Shown piece after piece: positions 36,263 through 42,908 of a stretch of DNA of 64,000 nucleotides. Position numbers and translations under genes: made by a program. The stretch is taken from NCBI GenBank assembly GCA_017941035.1, contig JAGAXG010000045.1, positions 89,828-153,827 of the forward strand, written 5' to 3'. Positions within the stretch are counted from its first letter, which is position 1. Each line of letters starts with the position of its first letter. The DNA is from a bacterium. Its GTDB lineage: Bacteria; Cyanobacteriota; Vampirovibrionia; Gastranaerophilales; Gastranaerophilaceae. A model generated the notes under the pieces. That model was not told the DNA's origin, made no database searches, and saw only the letters and a program-made list of their open reading frames with translations.

Positions 36263-36514
36263 ATGAAAGAAAAGCTTATAATCAAATTAGGTTTAATATT
36301 TTTCAGTTTAATTATCATTATTCCAATAATTGCAATTCTTATGTGGTACAATAATATTTCTAATTCTGATTTAGATTTCTGTCTTGATACTGGTATTTGT
36401 AAAAAAGGAATTAAAATAAATACCGAATACGGGAAAATAAAAATTAATAAATTTAATTGCATAAAACATAATTGGCATTGGGATAGTAAAAATGAAACTT
36501 GCAAATTGAATTAA
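36263..36514 (+). CDS. Small membrane protein
   Basis: 83 residues with one N-terminal membrane helix (about 7-29) and a short Cys-containing outer part (CLDTGICKKG; NWHWDSKNETCKLN). It follows the previous gene by 1 nt with AAAGGAGG. It might be an immunity-type partner of that gene, by position only. Confidence 0.5.
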   Translation: MKEKLIIKLGLIFFSLIIIIPIIAILMWYNNISNSDLDFCLDTGICKKGIKINTEYGKIKINKFNCIKHNWHWDSKNETCKLN

Positions 36515-36600
36515 CAAACCACTATTAAGAGATTGGGTAAAAATTCTAATTATACTGAAAATAGGTTAAAAAGAAGATAAATTTAATGCCTTAATTTCTT

Positions 36601-36936
36601 ATGCAATATAAACATTCTGAGACCAATAATAAAATTTTTGTAAAAAATGGATTTCGAGTTAAAGTTACTGAACCTCCTAAAAATTATGTTTATGAAAAAC
36701 AAATATGTGGTACAGATATAGTATATGATATGAAATATTTTTTATTTAGGCTATATGAATTTCAGCAAATGACACCGGAAGAACGAATAAAAATTTTTGA
36801 AGATAAGAGTGCAATGGAGCCTTTATCAGAAGAAATAGCTTTCCTTTTTGAAATGGAGAAACAATATAAAATTGCTGATAATTATTATATAGGTTTAAAA
36901 TATCGAGAACATGGAACAGTAGAACATGTCTCTTAG
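36601..36936 (+). pseudogene. Truncated copy of the exported KQYKI-family protein
   Basis: 111 codons covering the outer domain (FVKNGFRVKVTEPPKNYVYE, MEKQYKIADNYYIGLKY). The family blocks match the genes at 22185 and 22940, but the membrane anchor is missing at the start and the QC...LWKEF blocks at the end. It stops abruptly at a junction with a broken SIR2-like gene on the other strand. I take it as a remnant. Confidence 0.6.
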
Positions 36937-37059
36937 TTCATTACTAAAAGGAACACTTTGATTCTTTGAATTAAGAGCTCCAAATGAGGCTCCTGCCCCT
37001 AAACAAAGAACAACTTCTCCAAGTTCTATAGATTGTTTTAGTACTTCAGGTATATTCAT
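36895..37059 (-). pseudogene. N-terminal fragment of a SIR2-like protein
   Basis: From ATG 37059 the minus strand encodes 54 codons, including SIELGEVVLCLGAGASFGAL and VPFSNELRDMF, the typical first strand and NAD-binding loop (GAGAS) of SIR2-like domains. It then runs into the antisense of the truncated gene at 36601 and stops. SIR2 effectors are common in antiphage systems, so this is probably a dead defence gene cut by a deletion at about 36930. Confidence 0.6.
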
Positions 37060-37138
37060 AATATATAATTATAGACAAAACATAAATAAAAAAACTTTAG
37101 TCAAATTTTTCTGCAACAAATTGCAACAATGATAAATA

Positions 37139-37172
37139 AAAAGAGTTTCCAAAATCGAGGAAACTCTTTTTT
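37139..37172 (-). terminator. Terminator of tRNA-Met
   Basis: AAAGAGTTTCC/GGAAACTCTTT stem-loop with T run directly after the tRNA on the minus strand. Confidence 0.8.
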
Positions 37173-37176
37173 ATAA

Positions 37177-37250
37177 TAGCTGAGGACAGATTCGAACTGT
37201 CGACCTCGGAGGTATGAGCTCCGCGCTCTCACCAACTGAGCTACTCAGCC
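37177..37250 (-). tRNA. tRNA-Met(CAT), integration target
   Basis: The minus strand reads GGCTGAG...CTCAGCT with discriminator A. The anticodon arm is CGGAG-CTCATAC-CTCCG (anticodon CAT) and the T arm ACAG-TTCGAAT-CTGT. CCA is not encoded. Its 3' half (37177-37218) is duplicated exactly at 19396-19437, so the 5' half is chromosomal and the present 3' half was supplied by the integrated element. Confidence 0.93.
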
Positions 37251-37330
37251 TCAATTCCTTTTTCTATTAAATTTCAACGACTCTTGTCGTGTAAATTCAT
37301 TTTTACACGAAAATATTTTTTTTTCAAGTA

Positions 37331-37600
37331 TTAAGCAAAATATGGGAATTTAACCCTTTTCCATAAATTATCAGAATGAAATTTATTAATTATGCGTTGG
37401 TACATTAATTCTCTTTGCACAGATTTTTGAACATTTTTATTTGATATTGAATCTATTTGATTACATGGATGTGAAGAATTCCATTCTTGTCTGACTCTTT
37501 CTTGCAACCACTCTTTTTTTTCTGAACTTGAACCATTATTCATTACTTCATGAAATCCTGTAAAATTTTTATTATTAAAATTAATTTTTTTTACTTGCAT
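37331..37600 (-). CDS. Small protein with N-terminal NFTG motif
   Basis: 89 residues from ATG 37600 (MQVKKINFNNKNFTGF). The GTG extension to 37624 overlaps the upstream stop and is less likely. The remainder is charged and helical. It shares the start pattern of a basic stretch plus Asn-Phe-x-Gly with its upstream neighbour. Function unknown; it is the second gene of a pair. Confidence 0.5.
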   Translation of the reverse strand: MQVKKINFNNKNFTGFHEVMNNGSSSEKKEWLQERVRQEWNSSHPCNQIDSISNKNVQKSVQRELMYQRIINKFHSDNLWKRVKFPYFA

Positions 37601-37623
37601 AATACTTATATATCCTTTCCTCA

Positions 37624-37902
37624 CTAATCTATATCTGTATAAATCTTATATTCCTTTTGTAACAATCCTAACTTTTCTCCAAAAATTTTATATTTGTCAG
37701 AAATCCATATTTTTAATTTGCTTGGACCCTTTAATTTCCCACGTTCTTTCATTAATTTTGTAGTTTCATCAATAGATAAACCGGTCATTTCTTTATAAGT
37801 CAAGCCTGTAGAAGTTTCTAATGTTTTAATTGTTTCCTTTGAAAGTCTAAATCTCATACCAAAGTTTTGATTATATTGATTATTTATCTTTTGTACTAAC
37901 AT
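37624..37902 (-). CDS. Small protein with N-terminal NFG motif
   Basis: 92 residues (MLVQKINNQYNQNFGMRFRL), AAAGGAG site. The body (LETSTGLTYKEMTGLSIDET, LMKERGKLKGPSKLKIWISD) is helical. Unknown function. Same N-terminal design as the next gene downstream. Confidence 0.55.
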   Translation of the reverse strand: MLVQKINNQYNQNFGMRFRLSKETIKTLETSTGLTYKEMTGLSIDETTKLMKERGKLKGPSKLKIWISDKYKIFGEKLGLLQKEYKIYTDID

Positions 37903-38020
37903 TAAATACTCCTTTTGTAAATCATGAACAACGAAATATTACAATACCCAAACAACAAATGCAATATTTGTCACAAATTAATATTACTATAAAATTAGGA
38001 TGATACTTTGTCTGAAATAC

Positions 38021-38350
38021 CTAACTTTTCAACATTTCAATTAAATCATCTGTCATTTTGTATTGATTGTTATATTCTTTTCTTGATTTTAAATGTAGGG
38101 TATCTAACATTTTGTCAATAATTGAATTTTCCTTTAAAACACTGTATTTGATTTTAAAAAGAAAACCTAGACTGCCATCTTTAGGCATTTTATAATCCAT
38201 TCTAACCACAACATCATTATTTTGAGATAATTTTCTGAAATAATCGGATTTTTTAACAGCTTCATCTATGGCTGTTGAATAAACATTCTTACTAATAATA
38301 TTTCCATTCATTGCAATATTATTTGTATTATTAACTCGTTGAACGTTCAT
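38021..38350 (-). CDS. Small hypothetical protein
   Basis: 109 residues (MNVQRVNNTNNIAMNGNIIS), AAGGAAG site 8 nt upstream. The start is reminiscent of its neighbours (basic, Asn-rich, Gly at about residue 16). The rest has alternating beta and helix segments. Unknown. A CCA-ended hairpin lies just before the ribosome binding site. Confidence 0.55.
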   Translation of the reverse strand: MNVQRVNNTNNIAMNGNIISKNVYSTAIDEAVKKSDYFRKLSQNNDVVVRMDYKMPKDGSLGFLFKIKYSVLKENSIIDKMLDTLHLKSRKEYNNQYKMTDDLIEMLKS

Positions 38351-38369
38351 AAATACACTTCCTTTTAAA

Positions 38370-38407
38370 TGGTGTCGATGGGGTTACTATTTTGGAACCC
38401 TGCGACA
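38370..38407 (-). other. CCA-terminated hairpin resembling a tRNA acceptor/T-arm minihelix
   Basis: On the minus strand the 38 nt fold as TGTCG..CGACA outer stem and GGGTT..AACCC inner stem and end in ACCA. The last nine bases equal the 3' end of tRNA-Leu here. It sits just 5' of the binding site of the gene at 38350. Confidence 0.5.
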
Positions 38408-38529
38408 AAAAGATTATAACAAATTTAGGTAATAAGTACAACTTTTATCACAAGTTGATTTTGCTTATGAAACTTGATACACAGACATATTGTAATGTTA
38501 GGATAATTTTAGGATTTGAATATAAATAA

Positions 38530-38550
38530 TTGTTGGGTTTCACCCAACCT
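38530..38550 (-). terminator. Hairpin after the exported-protein gene (repeat-like)
   Basis: GTTGGGT-TTC-ACCCAAC stem just past the stop at 38564. The T run is weak. A related TGTTGGG/CCCAACA palindrome lies on the other side of the gene (39091-39111). Confidence 0.5.
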
Positions 38551-38563
38551 ACAAGCTTTAAGT

Positions 38564-39052
38564 CTATCTATGACTTCGAACTTTTATTTTTACACCCGCA
38601 GGTGTTTCAATAATTTTCTTATCTACTTTTCTTTGTGCATTATCAGGCACACTGCAAACTAATGCATACATAAATTCTCCATTTGTTTCAGGAACTACAC
38701 TTTGCCAATTTAAATAAATGAATTCATTACTATCTGCAACATTCTCATTTAAATCATAGTGTATCGCTGATTTTATACCTATTTCCTTTTTAGTACAATT
38801 AATAACAAATAACACCTTGCTATACCAAAGTTTTTTCCCTAATATTTTTTCTAAATTTTTCCAAGTATCTGTACCATCATTCAATGATTTTTTCCATATA
38901 GAATATGTTACATCTGTATGATTATACTCATACGGAGAAAGACTAGAAACATCCAGATAACTTTTTTCTCCTATTTGAATCCACTCTGCTGCAAAAACAC
39001 AACTAGCCATAGTCAGCATAGCAATCAAAACAAAAAATAAATTCTTTTTCAT
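38564..39052 (-). CDS. Exported protein, possibly adhesin-E-like
   Basis: 162 residues with a signal peptide (MKKNLFFVLIAMLTMASCVFA), cleavage before AEW. The mature part (WIQIGEKSYLDVSSLSPYEY, YSIWKKS) resembles the short beta-rich surface-adhesin-E-like/DUF4468-type exported proteins that begin W-x-x-I-G. The role is unknown. It is monocistronic and flanked by two similar palindromes. Confidence 0.55.
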   Translation of the reverse strand: MKKNLFFVLIAMLTMASCVFAAEWIQIGEKSYLDVSSLSPYEYNHTDVTYSIWKKSLNDGTDTWKNLEKILGKKLWYSKVLFVINCTKKEIGIKSAIHYDLNENVADSNEFIYLNWQSVVPETNGEFMYALVCSVPDNAQRKVDKKIIETPAGVKIKVRSHR

Positions 39053-39090
39053 AAAACATCCTTATCTAATATAACATGCAGTGAGTGAGT

Positions 39091-39111
39091 ATGTTGGGTG
39101 AAGCCCAACAT
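39091..39111. repeat. TGTTGGG/CCCAACA palindrome
   Basis: ATGTTGGG-TGAAG-CCCAACAT hairpin preceding the exported-protein gene; resembles the GTTGGG...CCCAAC palindrome at 38530. Such repeats are widespread between genes in Cyanobacteria and relatives. Confidence 0.45.
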
Positions 39112-39117
39112 ATATAA

Positions 39118-39138
39118 TGGTGTCGTAGGCGGGACTTG
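39118..39138 (-). repeat. Duplicate of the tRNA-Leu 3' end (21 bp)
   Basis: These 21 bases are identical to 53375-53395, the CCA end and T-arm half of tRNA-Leu(GAG), in the same orientation. Sequence then diverges from tRNA. The two copies bracket the 14.2-kb island. Confidence 0.75.
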
Positions 39139-39341
39139 TCTTGCTCGTTCGCGTTTAACGGGTCTACGGTTTTTCTTTTCAGAAACTTCGTTTCTTCCAA
39201 AGAAAAGACCTTCGCCCTCAGCTCACTCGCGCTGAACCCCAAAAAGTGTTCTCATCCATACCCATACGGACTATTGTAATTTAACATACAGAACAAGATT
39301 AAATTAACTATGAGATGGAGATGGTATAATTTAACAAAACA
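39139..39341. other. Hairpin-rich gene-free region after the tRNA-Leu duplicate
   Basis: Contains a long stem (AGAAAC/GTTTCT within TTCTTT/AAAGAA, about 39174-39206) and a segment at about 39220-39260 that resembles 430-460 near tRNA-Asp (GAAC...AAAAGYG..TTCTCA). No credible coding frame. Confidence 0.5.
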
Positions 39342-39343
39342 TA

Positions 39344-39441
39344 TTGTCCAATGCTGTCCAATATAATAAAACGGCATGGTCTTGACAAATTAAGGATTTA
39401 TGTCATAATATAAATATAGTTGTCCAATACTGTCCAATATA
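39344..39441 (+). promoter_or_regulatory. Promoter of the IetAS-like operon with repeated operator
   Basis: TTGACA (39382-39387), an 18-nt spacer and TAATAT (39406-39411), flanked on both sides by TGTCCAATRCTGTCCAATAT (39345-39364 and 39420-39440). The paired TGTCCAAT half-sites are likely operators; the first gene product ends in an HTH. Confidence 0.75.
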
Positions 39442-39452
39442 GGAAATAAAAA

Positions 39453-40613
39453 ATGCGAGCAGCTCTTGTTCTTAATATAATAGAATCTTACTTTAAAAAT
39501 GAATCTTCTTTTATGGATGCTGTCCAAGAACTTGTCCAAGATGAAAGTAAAAAAGGCAATGATGATTTTGTAAATAAAATTAACGATATTTTAAAAAATA
39601 AAAAAAATACAAAAAAATCAAATATTAAAAACAGTTTTTTGCAATCAACGGGACCAATTTTTAATCTAAGCAATGCTAATACTACTACGTTATTGCAACC
39701 ACCAAAAGACAAAGACTCTTCATTAAGTTTAATGGAAATAATTGACCCAAGTATTTCATTTAGCGACTTAGTTCTTTCTGAAAAAATGAAAAAGACAATT
39801 GACCAAATAATAGAAGAAACGAAAAAATCTGCACTACTTGAAAATGCTGGAATCCATCCAACAAAAAGAATATTGTTTTATGGACCACCAGGTTGTGGCA
39901 AAACTGTTATGGGACTTGCTCTAGCAAAAGCTTTAGGCAAAAAAGTTGCATATGTAAGATTGGATTCATTATTTTCATCTTATTTGGGGCAAACCAGTAC
40001 AAATTTACGAAAAATATTTGATGCCGTAAAATCTGGCGAATATGCTTTATTTCTTGATGAATTTGATTCAATAGGTAAAAAACGTGATGATAGTCAAGAA
40101 GTAGGAGAATTAAAAAGAATTGTTATTACGCTTCTACAAAATTTAGATTTATTACCTCCGGATATATTAGTAATAGCCGCAACAAATCATCAACATCTTT
40201 TAGATCCTGCTGTTTGGCGTAGATTTGATGTCGCAATTGCTGTTGATGAACCGACAGCTGAATACAGACAAGAATTTATTAATAAAATGTTGCAAGAATA
40301 TAAAGATTGCGTAGAAATAGATTATCCACGCTTATTAAAATTCACTGAAGGAATGAGTACCTCAAGACTAAAAGATTTAGTTAATCAGGTTATCAAGACA
40401 TATTTGCTAAGAGATAAAGCAAATAAAATAACAATGGAAGATTTTATCAATAGCATATTTGTAATTGAAAAATTTGATAATTCAAAAGATACATTGATAA
40501 ATTGGGCATTCCAACTAAGCAAAAAAGGACTTTCATTAAGAGAGCTTGAAAATATTACAGGGATACCAAAATCAACACTATCGCATCGTTTTAAAACCAT
40601 GGAGGTAAAATAA
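39453..40613 (+). CDS. ietA: IetA-like AAA+ ATPase with C-terminal HTH
   Basis: 386 residues. An AAA+ module at about 115-330 has Walker A FYGPPGCGKTV near 144, Walker B YALFLDEFDSIGKK near 200 and sensor/arginine residues in AATNHQHLLDPAVWRRFD. The C-terminus (LSLRELENITGIPKSTLSHR) is a helix-turn-helix. An AAA ATPase directly followed by a subtilase is the IetA-IetS pair, known as a plasmid-stability locus and antiphage system. Gap to the next gene is 1 nt. The HTH suggests autoregulation at the repeated TGTCCAAT sites. Confidence 0.78.
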   Translation: MRAALVLNIIESYFKNESSFMDAVQELVQDESKKGNDDFVNKINDILKNKKNTKKSNIKNSFLQSTGPIFNLSNANTTTLLQPPKDKDSSLSLMEIIDPSISFSDLVLSEKMKKTIDQIIEETKKSALLENAGIHPTKRILFYGPPGCGKTVMGLALAKALGKKVAYVRLDSLFSSYLGQTSTNLRKIFDAVKSGEYALFLDEFDSIGKKRDDSQEVGELKRIVITLLQNLDLLPPDILVIAATNHQHLLDPAVWRRFDVAIAVDEPTAEYRQEFINKMLQEYKDCVEIDYPRLLKFTEGMSTSRLKDLVNQVIKTYLLRDKANKITMEDFINSIFVIEKFDNSKDTLINWAFQLSKKGLSLRELENITGIPKSTLSHRFKTMEVK

Positions 40614-40614
40614 T

Positions 40615-42852
40615 ATGGCACCACAAAATCCAAAATATTCACACTTAATTATCAAAGAGGGAGATATTGAAATAGTAAAGTATGACCCGCAGGGAAGAAC
40701 TAAGCCGGTTCCAAGGAATTTTGGTGCACACGGTCAATTACTTTTGGATGGGATGGAGCATATTATTACAAAACATTCAACTGTAACATCTTCTTTAGGG
40801 ACTAATAAAGTTGCGTTTGAAATAAAACTACATGAAAGTCAGAAGTTTCAAGACAAAAATAGGCGAGAATTTTTAGAAAATAATAAAATCCGTATAAATG
40901 CTATAAAAAATCAAAATCAAGCAATTGCATCAGCAGCCATTTCAGATTTTAATAAGTTTGAGAACAAAGTTAGAGAATATAAAAATACAAGTAAAAATAA
41001 ATCTGAATTCCAATTTATTGATTCAATAACACCTATTGAAATTGAGGAAAAACAAATATCTGATATAAAGGAAGTGGCAAAAAATACTGCTTTAAAAGAT
41101 GAAAAATTTGATATACAAGCAGTTTTTTTACCGGAACTGTCAGCAGAAGAATATCAGGCAACTATTTCAAACTTTAAACAGAATATTAAAAATATTGGTG
41201 GAAATTTTATTCGTGAGCCTTATCAATTAACAAATGGTATGGTTGTTGCAAGATTTGAAGTTTCAGGCAAGGATATTGATACTATATCTGCAGATGATGC
41301 AATATACAGAATTGAAGAAACAGCATCTTATACTTTCGAACCAAGCGAATCAAAACTCACAGGTAATTTGGAATATAGTGTAGATGAAAATATAGAACCT
41401 GAATCATTACCTTGTGTAGTAGTAATAGATGGAGGAGTGGACTTTTCGGCAAGTCCTCAAATTGAACCTTTTGTGTCGGAACATCTTACTTATGAACACA
41501 ATGAATACAATAATTTCCAACACGGGACTGCTGTTGCATCAAGAGTAATTTTTGGCGAAAACATTGATGTACAATTAAAAACAGGAATTTTAACTCCGAA
41601 AGCACGAGTTATCGATGCTTGTATTTTTGATACGGAAACGCTTACTGAAGACAATTTAATTGAAAAAATCAAATATATAGTAGAACACTATCACGAAAAA
41701 GCCCAAATTTTTAATTTGTCAGTTAATAGCTCAAAAGCAATAGATCAAAATACTATGAGCTTGTTAGGATATGAAATTGATGCTTTAATTCATAAATATA
41801 AAATCATCTTTACAATATCTGCCGGCAATCATAATCTTTGGCAGTTTACTGATAATTATGCTGATATTTTAGATGATGATGATGCTATAATTGCAAGTCC
41901 TGCAGAAGCAACTCTGGCGTTAACTGTTGGAGCCGTAAATAATGAAAATGATCCTAATAGCTTAACCGGTAAAGATGAAATATCTCCGTATTCAAGATTA
42001 GGTCACGGTTTTGCACAAAATGAGAAACCTGATATTGTTGCATATGGTGGAAATATTTCGATTGCAAATAAAACGAACTTTGGTATTACTGCAATTTCAA
42101 ATAACGGACAATTTGTTACTACATCGGGTACAAGTTTTGCTGCTCCTATTATTGCATCTAACGCAGCACAAATAATAAAGTATGTAAATAATGATAATGG
42201 CATGGCACCGTTATTAACTAAATTACTAATGATACATTCAGCTAAACAATTATGGGAATCAGAGGGTCTTAAAGAAGAAGATAAAAGCTTTTACAAAAAA
42301 TTATACGGCAATGGTTTATGTAATATTGAAGATGCTTTATTCTCAGAGGAATCAAAAGTCACATTTTTATGTACCGGAACAATGAACCGCTTGAATAAAC
42401 AAAGAGTAAAATTTTATATTCCAGAGCTCACATCGGAGAAACCAAGAAAATATCCATTTATTGTTAAAATAACATGCTTGTCTGATCCTATAACTGACTA
42501 TCAAAAAGGAGAAGAATATTTAGGGACATTTATTGATGCAAGTTTGCATAAATTAAGTTCGACAGGAAAAAATACAAATGCAAATCCAGCTAAGACAATA
42601 ACTGGTCGTAGAAAGTGGCAGCCATATCAACATTTTGAAAATGTATTTTATACAGTTCAACCTGGAGACTGGGAACTATGGTTACAACTTTATACGAGAT
42701 GGGATGTTGCTGATGATTTCGAAGTTCCATATGCTTTGGCTATAACAATCGAGGACCCATTAAGACAAATGGAATTATATAGTGCTATTCAAAATGAAGT
42801 TGAAAACCGCTATGACCTAATGATTCGACCAGAAACAAGGATTCAAATATAA
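40615..42852 (+). CDS. ietS: IetS-like subtilisin-family serine protease
   Basis: 745 residues. A non-catalytic N-terminal region (1-260) is followed by an S8 peptidase with all catalytic residues: Asp in VVVIDGGVD near 270, His in FQHGTAVASR near 303, oxyanion Asn in ISAGNHN and Ser in GTSFAAPIIASN near 506. No signal peptide, so it acts in the cytosol, presumably unleashed or held in check by the upstream AAA ATPase. The C-terminal ~170 residues are a beta-rich P-domain-like region. Length fits IetS. Confidence 0.8.
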   Translation: MAPQNPKYSHLIIKEGDIEIVKYDPQGRTKPVPRNFGAHGQLLLDGMEHIITKHSTVTSSLGTNKVAFEIKLHESQKFQDKNRREFLENNKIRINAIKNQNQAIASAAISDFNKFENKVREYKNTSKNKSEFQFIDSITPIEIEEKQISDIKEVAKNTALKDEKFDIQAVFLPELSAEEYQATISNFKQNIKNIGGNFIREPYQLTNGMVVARFEVSGKDIDTISADDAIYRIEETASYTFEPSESKLTGNLEYSVDENIEPESLPCVVVIDGGVDFSASPQIEPFVSEHLTYEHNEYNNFQHGTAVASRVIFGENIDVQLKTGILTPKARVIDACIFDTETLTEDNLIEKIKYIVEHYHEKAQIFNLSVNSSKAIDQNTMSLLGYEIDALIHKYKIIFTISAGNHNLWQFTDNYADILDDDDAIIASPAEATLALTVGAVNNENDPNSLTGKDEISPYSRLGHGFAQNEKPDIVAYGGNISIANKTNFGITAISNNGQFVTTSGTSFAAPIIASNAAQIIKYVNNDNGMAPLLTKLLMIHSAKQLWESEGLKEEDKSFYKKLYGNGLCNIEDALFSEESKVTFLCTGTMNRLNKQRVKFYIPELTSEKPRKYPFIVKITCLSDPITDYQKGEEYLGTFIDASLHKLSSTGKNTNANPAKTITGRRKWQPYQHFENVFYTVQPGDWELWLQLYTRWDVADDFEVPYALAITIEDPLRQMELYSAIQNEVENRYDLMIRPETRIQI

Positions 42853-42908
42853 AATAAATTTGAGTTTTATCTCTATTTATAATATATTCAAAGCAATAGG
42901 AGTATTTA

